64,000 nt of DNA from the NCBI GenBank assembly GCA_009617715.1, contig VTFK01000056.1, forward strand, positions 310,001 to 374,000, written 5' to 3'. The position numbers and the translations under genes are program-made. Source of the stretch: Plectrocnemia conspersa (taxonomy: Eukaryota; Arthropoda; Insecta; Trichoptera; Polycentropodidae). Under the pieces are notes generated by a model. It worked only from the letters and a program-made list of their open reading frames with translations, did no database searches and had not been told where the DNA came from. Positions 14,225 through 27,400 of the stretch are shown here, in pieces; position 1 is the stretch's first letter; each line of letters starts with the position of its first letter.

Positions 14225-14440
14225 TATTGTTCAATCAGAAAATACACGTTTTTGTGTTTTCATTTGCATACCATACAAAAAACGTTTTAATGGCTCATAT
14301 TGTATTTTGAATATTATATGTACATTCAAGTCCAGATTATAAACTGTAAGGAACGAATGATTACTGCCAATCGTAATTATGTGTTAACTAATGACCTTCA
14401 ATTTAATCACAATTGATTAAGAAGCATACGTAAGCCGTAG
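14225..14440. repeat. Dispersed repeat, copy 2 (partner at 12.70 kb)
   Basis: Direct-orientation partner of 12702-12890, about 215 bp long because of small insertions (such as a TTTTAATGGCTCATA block). The shared core and end points are described under copy 1. Non-coding. Confidence 0.7.
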
Positions 14441-16271
14441 ATTTTATTAGTAAAACTCTAATTGCGACATTTAACTTGTCATGTCAATAATATACATACT
14501 TAAATTCATAGTAATAGTCTAAGGATTGTCGAGTTTTACAATTGAACCACATTTTTATTTACAATTGGAGAGTTTAAGTCATGCTTTTAAATCATAAAAA
14601 ATACGTTTTAATTGTCTATGAAAAAATGTGTCTCAACCGTGAGAAATATTTTAACAGCTTAACTTGCAAAGTATGCGCTATTAATCAGAAAGGATTCGGG
14701 TTTGGTCTCGAAACGTCCGTTTTTAATATGCTCTAGCTTCCAGCGGCAGTTTATTAAAAAAACTCGCTATTTAACTGAAAAAGGGCAGAAAAATGATCTA
14801 CTATTTAGGGGATTTGTCTTAAAAAATCACCACCCCTGATAATCACCAACCTTAACAAGAATATATGTGATTATTAAATAAAAATATTTTACTTTTGGTT
14901 CATAATTAAAACATCAAAATAATATAACAAATCATTTAATTAAAAAACGTAATATTTAAATAACAGTTAAGAGACCTTTTAATATATTTACAATTTATAA
15001 AAAAAACTTCCAACAAAATTACTAGCTTCTAATTAAGTTAAAAATACTACCTTAAAATTGCCCTATGACCTTGAAACACTAATAAATATATATTTTAAAT
15101 TAAACTTTAAATCGATATTTTATTTCTTCATGTAGCATTAGGGCCTTAACAATATATATCTTGTTAATTTTATACTAATTTAATTTTTATTAATAATCAG
15201 AAATTAAACAATACGTGATAACTATAATGATTAAAAAATTTAAAACCATGATTAGATTTTAAAATATAATTTTCAATATTTATTTACCCTCTGTGTACAA
15301 ATTTTACAATTTTTTAACCTCTATTGGTCTTGGCCTACCCTGTCATAGAAAAGGGTTTTTGAGAAATATTATTACCTTTAATGAAAGTGATGAGTAACTG
15401 AGATAAACTCGTTATTGAATAACAATACAAAATAACTTTAAAATAAATTATAACAATACATTATATTATTTTACAAATTGTTTAAACTTAACTTATAAAA
15501 ACTGTGTTTTATGTATTTATTGAAATAAGGTTATACGTTCTAAGTGCTTATTATTTTTAGCTTTCAAATAAAAAATCAGTACTTCCATATATTTTACAAT
15601 GTCTTTGATATCAGTTCAATGAAAACGAAATGTAAATATTAAGTAATCTTTACTTAACAGTGTAACATTTAAAGCCATCGATATACCATATATTTTAATG
15701 CTTTCTTATCTATCAACTAAATATCACATGGGATTAATTGAATTTCGAAATACGTCAAATATACAAATTACATCAAGTACTAATCACAATTCCTTAGTCT
15801 CTTAACAATTTACTTAAACACAATAGACCGAGATCGTTTCTCATGTGAGATAATGCAATCGTGTCATTTGCCTACATGTTAAAATAATTCACATTTCCCG
15901 AGTACCCATAGCCATAGTTACCTACAATCGCAGGAATTGTTCATGTTGTGTCATTATCTTATCTTGTCCGCTATTGCCACACACGTAGACAAAAAGCACT
16001 TCTATTGTTTATCGCGTAGTAATGTGCGTTACATGCTCGTTACTCACCTGCGATCACCTCTCTGCGTAACAACATCATTGTTGGACCTTTTCTGGCACGA
16101 GATCATTACTAAATCGTGATTAAATCGATTTCAGTATATGTATGGGTGCTTATTATTTATTATTTATACCAGTTTAAAATTTTACTTCTTTTCCTCGTCC
16201 AAATAATATCAGGAACCCCAAAAAATATTTTCCAGATCTACTAGGATTGGACATATTGAATGAACATCGTC
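14441..16271. other. AT-rich non-coding stretch
   Basis: No gene or clear repeat recognised. The small frame at 15937-16119 has no supporting features. Confidence 0.5.
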
Positions 16272-17057
16272 AAAGATAATGATACGGCGTTTCGCAAACT
16301 GAGATAGAACGAGTAACTCGGTTCAATTTCAGCATGCGCGTGGGCGTCATATAGTTAACACGCATGTCAAGCGCTGCATCGTGGTCACGTTATAAAGTTA
16401 TAATACCACATGCTTATCGGGAACTTCAACAGACTCTTACTGACATCTTTGAATATTTTAGGGCACCAAAAGGGATTAATTATATTTTTGATAGTATATT
16501 CTTCTAACAGATATCGTTATTATATTTTTTTTCATATAAAATTAAATAATTAAAAAATAATTAGTGGTACTTGATTTTGTTAAAAAAATCGTTTTGAATA
16601 TCCTTATGTATTTTCCTAGATCGGTTTATATAAATGTCACTCCATAACGAATTCTCATTTAGAATCGATGGCTACAAATTCTAGGATAGTCACAGATGTG
16701 GTGTTCGTATTCTGAAGTATCATTTTTATGCCTTATGGCATTTTGCAAAAGCCGTCAAAGATTTTGCGTAAATTGAATATTTACGACCGAAAACTTTTCA
16801 TTGATATTGTATTGGTGAGTGCCCACACAAACTTTTATAATTATCAGTAGCGTAATTTTAATAATATGACAATTTAAAAATTGCGATTATTTGGCACTTT
16901 TTTTTCGATCGCGTTCAAATATGCCGGCTGTACATGACAGAAGCCTATGAAATTTGCGACAGTGTGGTCGCTTACTCGAAGTCGTAGATCTCGGCCAACT
17001 TCAGTTGTAACTTCGGTTCGGACAACTTCTAGAGAGTGTGAGAGTGTAATGCAGGCA
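16272..17057 (+). mobile_element. Harbinger-like non-autonomous element, 5'-truncated copy
   Basis: Collinear with most of the element at 19269-20330; homology begins at AGATAATGATA near 16274, so roughly the first 300 bp of the element is missing. The right end carries a damaged copy of the terminal inverted repeat and finishes in TGCAGGCA followed by TTA, which matches the 3 bp TWA target preference of PIF/Harbinger elements. The open frame at 16947-17168 overlaps this end and is not a gene. Confidence 0.65.
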
Positions 17058-18109
17058 TTAAAGGGCCCTAGAGAGTTGCGATCGCGTCCATTATTCTTGA
17101 CCGTCGTAGCCAGGACGCCTTGCGTTCGAAAACGCTCCCTTACACGAGCCAGCTTTTCAACGGGCTAGTCAACAACAATTACGTTTTTCGGCAGTAACTA
17201 CAGGGTGGGTCATATAGATGAGCGGCTTGGAATTAATTATATAAAAAAAAAAACATTTTTTTTTAATTCATAAAAAAGTAAACATTCAGGAAAATCATAT
17301 CTTAAAAACAACATAATCCATGTGTGTACCATAACGTTGCAAAAATTGTTTAAACCTAGACCTCAAATTTGTGAAAACTCACTGGCACAATGGGTGTTTC
17401 TAATATTATATTAATGTTTAATATTCACGGATATTATCGACGTCATACACCGTAATTGATGTTTAAAATTGTCATCTATCAATATATTACGACTCTTAAA
17501 TTAATTTTTTAAATCGATTCATACATAAAACATATTTTCGTAATTATTTAAATATAAAAATCTCTCCTGAAGTTCTCGTAATAAATTAATAATTAATTGC
17601 GCAAGGAGAAAGGTTCTTTGTCATGTCATGGAAAATGGACTGTATTTTTTTTTATTTCAACTGACTTTCGTAAAGTTTGAGTTTTGTTATGTGATCAATT
17701 TATTTTCACCTTTAATCTGCTTGTTAAGTTTGTTTAATTGCATTGTTAATTTTGTAAGAAAACATAAATACAAAAACTATTGTTCATTATATAATTCTGG
17801 AACATTCTAATCATTTTCATTCATAAAAATTTGAATTTCTTCCCTTCAGAATTCCAAAAAAATTTCATAGCATTTAAATCGAAGTACTCAGTTTCCAGTT
17901 ATTAAAGATAATCTGGAAACTGGCAATGCTTCAAAGCATTGTTTTTTTATTGTGCTAACTACTTTACAACAATAACATCACATGATTCATATTAAATAAT
18001 TGGGCACATAAATTTCAAGGTGAATTAAATACCGGCAAATGAAAAGCTTTGAAGATTTCTAGTTTTCTGTTAGGGCATCTCTATGCTCAAGAATTAATTT
18101 AACATTATC
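17058..18109. other. AT-rich non-coding stretch
   Basis: No gene recognised. A short imperfect palindrome near 17885-17935 (CAGTTTCCAGTTATTAAAGA, then TAATCTGGAAACTGGC) is the only structure noted. Confidence 0.45.
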
Positions 18110-18177
18110 CAACAATAATGCACAAACAACTTGTTTTATGGAACACTTTTTTTATACATTGCTCATTTAAATTGCTC
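18110..18177. repeat. Foldback element family, half copy
   Basis: Matches the right arm of the element at 2600-2810: AACAATAATGCACAAACAAC, TTGTTTTATGGAACA and GCTCATTTAAATTGCTC. No left arm is seen upstream, so this copy is truncated. Confidence 0.6.
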
Positions 18178-19268
18178 TTTTTTAAAGCATTGGTAGCATA
18201 AATTTATTTAAAATTAATTTGGAATACATTGCATAATGATTGTGAATGTGTCATTGATAGATTTCTAAAGTATGAAGCTCTTTAATAAATAACAGATCCT
18301 CTTGCTATAAAGATATTTATAGCATTTTTATCTCTAAGGAATTGATGCTTTTTCTTTCTTTCTTGTTACTTTATACTACTAATGTGTAGTGTAGCTTGAA
18401 TGCTTCCAACGTTTTATAATACATAATAAACATTTATAAAAAATGGCTTCTACAATTTGTGCTCAACCAGCGACACTATATGGCTTAATTGTCGATTTGG
18501 TATTTTTTTTATAAAAAAAAAAACTAAAAAGATCATCTTGTCATCTCGCATTTGCTATTCGTGACCGTGAATCGTCAGACGGTATATTACATCAAATTCA
18601 TTTGACCCGGAGGATTAAAGAAGGCTTACGCGCGTCTCTAAAGTTCATATACTCGGAGCTCGAATTTCACCTTTCACGAACTGTGTGTATGTGCGGCTTC
18701 AGAATAAATTACTTTTAAAAGTGAGCCTCCAGGGAAATCCGCTATATGAGAGTTTAGGAAGTGGATTTTGATAATTAAAAACTTCGACGATGATGTTGTT
18801 CGAGTAATGCGCAATGCGAGGATATGTTCTATTTTCATGTATATCAATCACTGATACAGTTATCATCGCAGGAAACGCAATTGACGAATGTGTTATTTAT
18901 CTATGGTAATATTATTTTAAGCTTTGAATTAACAAGTTTCAGAACGATAAGACTGTATACTTCAAGCATAACTTAACTAATCAATATGAATATTCTTAGT
19001 ACATTGGCATACAAGTATGTATAAATAGTGACTAAAATTATACTAAGAACGTAGTTAATATTTGTAGATATAACATATTTTTTCAATGGCGTCATTTTAT
19101 ATTGCTCTATTGTCTTTAAAATTTCAAAATCAAACAAGCCGCTAAATACCGTTTTTTTTTCACCACATGCATCAAAAGTTTATGTAATTTGTTTATGGAA
19201 TCTTGTGATTTTTTTATGGTCCCACTAAACTACCATATAATAAGCAATGTTTCCCGTCAACAACCTAT
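18178..19268. other. Non-coding stretch
   Basis: No gene recognised. A slightly GC-richer segment near 18560-18760 has no domain, splice or repeat signal that I can support. Confidence 0.45.
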
Positions 19269-20330
19269 TGCCTGCACTACACTCTCTGGAAGTTGACCAA
19301 GCTTAGCCAAGGACGGAGAATATAGTGGGTTACTTCGGTCGAGTTCCGTTCTGCCCGCTCTAAAACTCTCGGAAGTTGTCCGAAATTACTGAGAACGGGA
19401 GGTAAAGTGGGGGTTATTTAGTCAACTTGGCCAGCTTCGAGCGCTTCCGAACGTTGTCGGCATTATTTCCGAGTCAAAGGGACCGACGTCGGAGCTACTT
19501 TTTCGAGCGCGAGCGGTGAGATACTTGCCCTTTTGCTCTCTCGCCTGTTAAGTGACGAGAGTGAGAGAGATAATGATATAGTGTTTCGGAAACTGAGATA
19601 GAACGAGTAACTCGGTTCAATTTCAGTATGCGCGTTGGCGTCCTATGGTTAACACGCATGTCGAGCGCTGCATCGTGGTCACGTGGTCAAGTTATAATAC
19701 CACATGCTTATCGGGGGCTTCAACAGACTCTTACTGACATCTTTGTATATTTTAGGGCACCAAAAGGGATTAATTATATTTTTTATATTATATTATTGTA
19801 ACAGATATCGTTATTATATGTTTTTTTCATATAAAGTTAAATAATTAGTGATACTTGATTTTGTTAAAAAAAATCGTTTCGAATATCCTTATGTATTTTC
19901 CTAGATCGGTTTATTTAAATGTCACTTCATAATGAACTTTCATTTAGAATCGATGGCGACAAATTCTAGGATAGTCACACATGTTGTATTCATATTCTGA
20001 AGTATCATTTTTATGCCTTATGGCATTTTGCAAAAGCCGACAAAGATTTTGCGTAAATTGAATATTTACGACCGAAAAGTTTTCATTGATATTGTATTGG
20101 TGAGTGCCCATACTAACTTTTATAATTATCAGTAGCGTAATTTTGATAATATGACAATTTAAAAATTGCGATTATTTGGCACATTTTTCGATCGCGCTCA
20201 AATATGCCGGCTGTACGTGACAGCAGCCGCCGTCCGAACGGCATATGAAATTTGTGGCAGTCTAGCCGCTAATCGGAAGTCGGCGACCTCGGCCGACGTC
20301 AGTTGAACTTCGGTTCGGACAACTTCCAGA
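19269..20330 (+). mobile_element. Harbinger-like non-autonomous element, near-complete copy
   Basis: Starts with the terminal inverted repeat TGCCTGCACTACACTCTCTG then GAAGTTG. It runs collinear with the copy at 16272 and inverted relative to the copy at 33994. The right end stops inside the repeat at ACAACTTCCAGA, so the last ~16 bp are lost. The interior has GC-richer ends and an AT-rich middle, and no transposase or MYB-like domain was seen. This is a non-autonomous derivative. Confidence 0.75.
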
Positions 20331-22216
20331 ATTGATTTTACGGAATTTAGCCGGTGGAACGATTCAGACAGATGATAGAAATATATAAATTTTTATTCTT
20401 TCATAAATATGTATACGTCTGAAATATGCCTCTGAACCAAAGGGTCACCGCTGACCTTAAGGTGTCAGAATACAAAAAGAATGCCTAAAATGATAAACGA
20501 CTTCTGTTCCCTATTCGGACATGATAAAAAATGCACGGCCCGCGTCGAGTTCTAACCAGTATGGCTATACATAATATATCACACATAGTACAATAATAAA
20601 TTTGAGACCCTTCTCGCGAATTCTTGGTTACATTTGACCCTAGCCGTGAAGGGTCGTTCCGAGATAAAGCCGTACCTTCGCAACTCGAGCGTTAATTGTT
20701 TTGTCACACTAATTAGAATCTGCTCCGTGTCGAGTGCTACTTCCTGGTGCCGTAAAAAAAACAACGACAAGATCTTCTTCCTGTTGTTCTTCATTGTTTG
20801 CGCTACCGTGCTGTAGTAGCCATTGTGTGTCAAAAAAATCAATAGGGTATTTATTTAATCAGAGCGCATGATCGACACATTGCTCATTACAGTCTGGTAT
20901 ATTGCTATTTATATATTTTATCGAAAATGCTATGTAAATTATATCCAAGTATTTTGTTTCATGTATGAGTCCATATTTAGATTATAAATACATGTGCACG
21001 TTTTAGTGCTTAATCCAGTGTATAATGTAAGGTTTCTTAGCGTTTGCTAAGAGACTATTCATCTATATATATATACGTCCTTTACATATCGAATAATTGC
21101 AATAAATACATGCTTTGCTAACTTTACAAGAATAATAAAAAATGTGTACTTGATCTTTACTTTGTATAACAAAAAATAGTTACAAATTTAAGTTTTCTTT
21201 TGTATCCCAATGATTTAAAATGATTTAGATGCATTTAATTTATTGCAGATCCTTTTCTCCGTTAACCTGTAAAGATAGGCTTCCGTTAACCGTTTACTTT
21301 TTAGTATCGAAAATTATCATAATATGTAGTTTTCTTTACCGTATTTATCAACAGAATATTCCTACAATCTCGGTGGCAACGTTTTGGCCAGATAAACTTA
21401 CATTAAAGATTTCGTAATATTTTTTAAGAGCAAATAAAGGTTCTTCAAAGATGCTCGGTTTTGTTATGTATATGAAACTTATTTTATTTTGACGATCCAT
21501 CAGTTGTTTCTATTGATTATGACATATTACTTAGCAGCATTCTTGAATCACGATTTATAATTTAGAATACCCGAAATAGTTGAGAAAAATTATTGATGCA
21601 CATTTATGTATAATCTTTCGTGCGCCACCAGCAAATTTCGTTTCAAAAATAGTTGTAGTTGTGTACATTATCATCTGCGAAGTCAATAAATACAGATAAT
21701 ATAAATTAACTGTTTGATACATTGTAACTGACCTAGTTAGTGAAAATATATTTTTACTAGTCACAATTTAAGAAACGTCCATTTTCTGTTAAACCCAAAC
21801 TTAACCTAAACGAATTAGCTTTAACCCAAGTTCTAAAATTAAAATGACGTCTCTGATTCTAAACCAGAAAAAAAAAACTAAAAAACAGTCTCAAATCTAT
21901 CGCTAAAATTTTTTTTAAATATGTAATTTCAGTGAAATTATATTGGAATACATTTTCACCGGTAGATATATATTTTTACCAGTGAAAAATGTGCAAGTAA
22001 TATTGTATGATTTAAAATTTTCTATACGTAGTAATTAGTGCTTCTTTTCGAGAATTTCTCAAGAAAATGTAAAATCGAAAATTTTCATTTCTCGAGAATA
22101 TTTATGACTTATAAAAAAAAATTGTAAAGTATTTTTTATTACTTAAAATTAAATTTGTAATATATTTTTTTAACGTTTACAACCACTGTATAAGTAAAGG
22201 CGGGTTCATGTCTAAC
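20331..22216. other. Non-coding stretch with a dispersed repeat scrap
   Basis: No gene recognised. At 21711-21765 lies a copy of a short dispersed repeat (TTTGATACATTGTAACTGAC, CTAGTTAGTGAAAATATA) also found at 31.99 and 35.69 kb. Overlapping opposite-strand frames near 20579-20842 lie in a moderately GC-rich patch but show no recognisable protein. Confidence 0.45.
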
Positions 22217-22224
22217 ATGCATAC

Positions 22225-23262
22225 TAGAGTCTCCAATTCGAGTAATCGAGCTGTGTATTTTGTTCTATTTTCAAGTTCTTGATAATCGAGTATTTTGAAA
22301 ATTACTCGATTAATACTCGAAATTAAATTTTTTTTAAATATTTCAGAAACAAAAATAACTTTAACTCGGACCGGTAAAGGTTAACGTCTTGCTTTTATTT
22401 GGCGTTTATGCCCGAAGTCCCGAGTTAGAGCGGTTACTATCAGGTATAATTTTTTCATAGTTCCATTTTCCGGTCGTCGGCTATGTTAACGACGGAAAAT
22501 TTATTTTGTGTTTTCTGTTTGACAGTCCCGACTTATCTAATTTATGGCAATGAACAATATGAAATATCTAAAAAAAAATTTTAGGTTTTATGACTATGCA
22601 GTTTAGCTAAAGTGTTGTAAATTGTTTATACTGATCCCTCAGCTTAAAATATAAATCAAAACAATTGTGTGTTTTAAAGGCATTCTAAAATCAGTTCTTT
22701 AAAAACCGTTTTTCTAAAATGAAATGATTCATCTTCGAAGGATATAGATTTAAATTCTTTTAATCCGGTAGAATATTGTATATTGTTAAGAAAAAAAATC
22801 TATTCAAGAAGAATTACAAAATGCTATTTTTCAATAGTCGAAGGAAATAAAGAGAAAAGCAGAGAAGGGAATGAATGAAGAGAACATTTCAAAAAAATTT
22901 TATATCTATAAAAGCAAATAGATATAAATTAGAAGCCTTATCCAACGCGTTAATGACAATAAGACCAACATCAACAGCAACGGAAAGGGTTTTTTTCCAT
23001 AACGGGAATAATAAAACCAAAGGTTAGCAGTAATATTAAATTCGAGACACTTTTTTGCATTATTGTTTTAAAAAAGTATGTTCGTGAAGTTAAAATAATT
23101 GTAAAAATAAACATACTAAGTATTTTATTTATATGTGCACGAATTTGAATAATAACTATGGTACATTTGGTAAATACTCGAAAGTACTCGAGTACTCGAC
23201 TATTTTAAAATTTTAATATTCGATACTCGAGTAGTTGATGGTTCGAGTAATTGGAGACTCTA
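22225..23262 (+). mobile_element. hAT-family DNA transposon relic
   Basis: The terminal inverted repeats start TAGAGTCTCCAATTCGAGTA on the left and, read from the right end, TAGAGTCTCCAATTACTCGA. They are flanked by an imperfect 8 bp target duplication: ATGCATAC at 22217-22224 and ATACATAC at 23263-23270 (7 of 8 match). An 8 bp duplication is typical of hAT. At about 22935-23095 the plus strand, across frame breaks, encodes pieces resembling the hAT C-terminal dimerisation domain: ALMTIRPTSTATERVF, a GNNKTK-like stretch, and IIVLKKYV. The rest of the transposase is missing or unrecognisable, so this is an inactive, internally deleted copy. Confidence 0.75.
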
Positions 23263-23429
23263 ATACATACATCTTGGGAGGTTTTAATATGTTACTGGGA
23301 ATGACAAAATTATTTACAAATTTTTAACACTAAAAGACGACCTTTCTGAAGGTGTATAAGGAATATGCTTAATTACATTATATTTTTTGTAAGGTACAAT
23401 ATTGTTATAAAAGTCTTATTATGAACGCT

Positions 23430-23530
23430 ATGTAATTAAGCGTTTCCACTGCGACGGCGACGGCACGATTTTATTGATTTTGACGTGGATTTTAAAAAGA
23501 GACATAAAATGCATGTCATTTAATAAAATA
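23430..23530 (-). repeat. Dispersed repeat (inverted partner at 45.72 kb)
   Basis: Contains CACTGCGACGGCGACGGCAC, GATTTTATTGATTTTGACGT and GCATGTCATTTAATAAA. The reverse complement of the same blocks lies at 45723-45830 (CCACGTCAAAATCAATAAAA, GTCACCGTCGCAGTG). Non-coding, MITE-like; the termini are not delimited. Confidence 0.55.
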
Positions 23531-24333
23531 CTAAATATGGGTATATTATACATATTGTGTAAATTAATCTTTTTGCCAAATAAATTCAATGTATTATTTG
23601 CGATCACAAAAATGAGTCTTTTTTAATCGTAAATAATAATATTAGCTTTTTAATATTTTTAATAAAATAATAAGGCTAAACTAATATCAGAATTTAAATT
23701 CTTACCTTTTACATAACATGCTTCTTTACCATCCTTTTGCACATAATTATGAATATTGTTTCCTTGAAGAGAACCCTCTTAGTCATAATATTCCGGAGTA
23801 GCACGATTACATTACATATTTTAAATTATAGGTCACGAAAGACATTTCAGATTATATCACGCTACTGAAAAGATATTTAAAATATGCCAGATGATCAGTT
23901 TGCTTATTATACTATGGTAAATTTTATCTTTAGCGTCTCATTAGAAACTTGTATGTATAAAATAAATTTCATTTATACTTCCGTCTAAAGCACACCCCTA
24001 GAGCCTTCGCTCAATTTCACCATCAACTTTATAACCAACGTTTCCAACAAGCACCAGCCTCAAACCGTAATGGATTCCTTTAATTCTCCTCGTTCATCAT
24101 CGTCTCGTCGGCCTCTCTTATTCCCTCTTTCATTTTATAGGGAATCTTTGCTCGACTTTGATGTCATTTTAAGGGCCGCATCGAACTTTATCTATTAACT
24201 CACGGAATTATTCTCCTCGGTGCCTCTTCTTTCCGCCCACACTCCAAAGTAATGCGTATAATTTGAAAACGAGTCATAAAAATTGAGTTCTGCTTACTTT
24301 TACTTACTAAAAATAATATTTATTCTGTTTCAG

Positions 24334-24425
24334 AGCGTTTCGAGATTGCGGCTCTGATGCATCGATCATCATGACACTGTATTCGTGGATGCATTGGTTT
24401 TGGATCACCATCGTAATGGCATCAG
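24334..24425 (+). CDS. Signal-peptide exon of the type I membrane protein gene
   Basis: The exon begins after TATTCTGTTTCAG, so an upstream non-coding exon must exist. Coding starts at 24371 and gives MTLYSWMHWFWITIVMAS plus one nucleotide (phase 1), a hydrophobic leader. The only exit that keeps the frame with the 46.64 kb exon is CAG|GCAAGT, a textbook GC-AG donor. Using the nearby GTTTTC instead shifts the frame and hits a stop soon after the junction. Joined to 46643 it reads ..MAS-VCLCNPLSS.., consistent with signal cleavage near the junction. Confidence 0.7.
24357..24374 (+). promoter_or_regulatory. Five-codon upstream ORF overlapping the main start (ATGA)
   Basis: ATG CAT CGA TCA TCA TGA. 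The stop codon of this tiny frame overlaps the downstream initiator ATG at 24371 as ATGA, in the leader of the membrane-protein gene. This is a classical arrangement for termination and re-initiation, or for damping translation. Its role here is inferred only from position. Confidence 0.5.
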
Positions 24426-27400
24426 GCAAGTTTTCTACAATTTTTTATTTTGTTAGTTATTCGCTCGACCCCTGAGGTCGCCGTCATGTCATGGGTAGCA
24501 ACTGACCTCCGAATATTCTCACTGACTGCGGATTGTTCTCACGAATTCGTGATAGATTATTCGTGCCGTACGGATATTTTGCATTATCTTGTACTGTTTC
24601 CTAACATTGGTCTGTGAGAGTACGCACCAGCGCAAATAAAACACTACATAAAACTAATCAAATTTTAAAAAACATAGTTTTAAGATTTATTGTATAATAT
24701 TATAGTGTGCTTGCTCTCAAGTGATTCATATTGGTATCAAGAAAATTAAATGCTCTTGTGTAAAGAATTTATATTTTTTATTTCGTGTCAGATCTAAAGA
24801 TATTTCTCAAGGAAGGTATTTCAGCAAAAAGGTCAGGAATTAATGGTGTAAATTAGTATATGTATATATTATATAGTTCGGTGACGTGACACCAACGATG
24901 CTGCTCGTCTAACCTCAGTATTACTTATATCTAAAATATGTACTGGTATAAATCTCTGCTTCCGGCGTGAGCATGATCAACGCATAATATACTAAAACCG
25001 CCTGCTCATTCACTACCTCGTGCTAGGAATTTTGCCGATACTTGGAATTTACGCTGCGGTAAAGATCTCTGTATTCTAGTAGATTAATGTGTTACTCTCT
25101 CACACACACAAACATGCACATTACTTGAGCAGTTTCTCAGAGTAAGACGACAATCGCAAGCCTCGAGTTGAAACCTTATTTCCCACAGGCTCGATGTGGA
25201 TAATAAATTTCTCTCCTTCATACTGTAGCTGTATGTGCGTATGAATAAGAAAATTAGCTTAATTAATTTCTATAAATAAACATATTATTCTACGACCTAT
25301 AAGGGTTAATCATATTCTAGTAAAATATTCAGACCGCGACTATAATAATTCATTTTAATTTTTAATGAATATATTATGATCTAATCTGGCATTACTAGCA
25401 TTTTTTCAATTAGATAATGTGAAAATAAATTGTGAGATTTTTATTTTAATGTTCATATATTATGGTTTTTGGGTTAAAGATGCTTATTTGTTAAATTATA
25501 TTTTTTTTTTTCTGTTTTGAATTCAGGTTTTGCTTAATCAAATTTCGACAGACGTTACTTTTATTATCGCGGGAAATTTTTCTGCGAATTCCACAAAATA
25601 GGTAATTGCTCCAGTGACCTCTCGGATATTCGCTCAAAATTAGGATCATTGTCTCGGAAATTTGATTCGCAAATTTGACGCGGTCGAATGACGCTTCAAA
25701 AGCATTATTATCAAGTCTTGCATAATGAATTTCTAATGAACAAAATCGTTTAACTGACTTTTGAACGATTTATTTAACTGAGCGCTTCGTAATTTTGCAT
25801 AGAAAGATAATAAAATTTAACATAAACTAACATTTTTAAATTATATGTGACAAAATAAAGAATTAAGGTTAATCTTGCGTTTAAGAGTAATTCTGATAGT
25901 TGTAATAATTAATTATATATTTACAGCCTTTTATGTAAAATTATATTTTTAATTATTTTTACTTCAAATTCATATCTTAAAATATTATACTGCAAAAATT
26001 TGGTATATAAAATTTTGAATCGGTGTTTACTTATTTCAAAGATAACCGTAAACTTGCCGTTCACGTTTACGTTTCAAAAAAGACAACCAGTAAGAGCAAA
26101 ATATATCATCAAGTATTAGATTCTAAAACATACCGGGTCAAAATCTATTTATAAAATAAAACTGAAAACTTTAATAACAAAAAATGTATTATTTTTAAGA
26201 AACTATTGTATTTATAATACATACATACATGTCAAATATTTTGCTTATACTTTTAACAATATAACAATATACTTTTTCTAACTCTAACAGTTCGCTTTTG
26301 CGCACCCTTATATTTTATCTTGCAGGAAAAAAATTATGATTCAGAATTTTTTAACTGTAATAGAATGGTATTTTTTTTTACTATCAGTTGATATTGATTT
26401 TTTTTCCTCTAAATCTGATCTCTTTTTGAGCTTCAACAATGAGATAAATGGTAAATGGCCTGAAACCGAATTAATTAAATTGTTACTCTATGTCATCATA
26501 ATGTTTTTTTTTTAATTTTACTATGCTGTAAAATACTGTATTTTTTCACTAAAAAAAACATGTTTCACTATAAAAATTTCAGATCAAGTAACCTTTGTTT
26601 AAAAAAAATATTTATCTTGATAAAACATCTACAATTTAGTGAACTACGTCGTCATTATAAGAATAATAATATTGCGCCGTTAGGACCACCTGTAATTAGT
26701 CGCAAAAGTTCTATATATGTGTCCCTAGAATATTTTAAGAAACTTCGTTTTTCTCATCTGCCTAAACAAAGGATATCGCGTATCCGAGCAAACATCTATT
26801 AACAGTATTAAAGTACTTGCATAAAAACAGTGAACAATGACAAGGGTTGGAGATTAACCAGCACGATAGACGAGTGGTATAAGTCGCTGACTATTGACCT
26901 GAAAGACCTTAATTCGAAACCTATATAAACCTTAGTGTTTTTCAATTTCAATCGTGTCTGGGATATCAGATATAATAATTATTATATCGATTGACCACCA
27001 TAGATTAATTTCACCTAGAGTTTTCTAATCTTACAGATGAATAATTAAAATCAATCTAAATGTCGTATTAAATAATATAGATAATATTTTTCATAAAAAA
27101 TATATCCCTGCTAAATAAAATTGCACTAATAGGTCAGTGCCTAATTCGAAGGAATGCGGCGTCGAACAGTTATTCCATAAAATGACGATTTTGGCAATAT
27201 TACTAAATTTGAATCTATCGTTACGCAGCTTTAGTTAGTAATAATATATGTATTAGACAAAACAAATAGTCTAGTTTCTCTGATTCAATTAAACAGTATC
27301 CATTAACAGTTTCAAAGCAATTTTATAAAATCGGGACTTTAATTAAACAAATGCTAATGTCGACCTCGAATGCAGAGAGGTATCAAACATCGCTAGTTTA

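Noticed and set aside
16947..17168. 73-codon Arg/Ser/Thr-rich frame
   Set aside because: It overlaps the terminal repeat of the truncated Harbinger-like copy.
25096..25114. A CA microsatellite
   Set aside because: Only a few CA units are present; too short to report as a notable repeat.
26866..26930. A functional tRNA gene
   Set aside because: The A- and B-box-like sequences are diverged, pairing of the arms is poor, and the unit continues into a repeated SINE tail.
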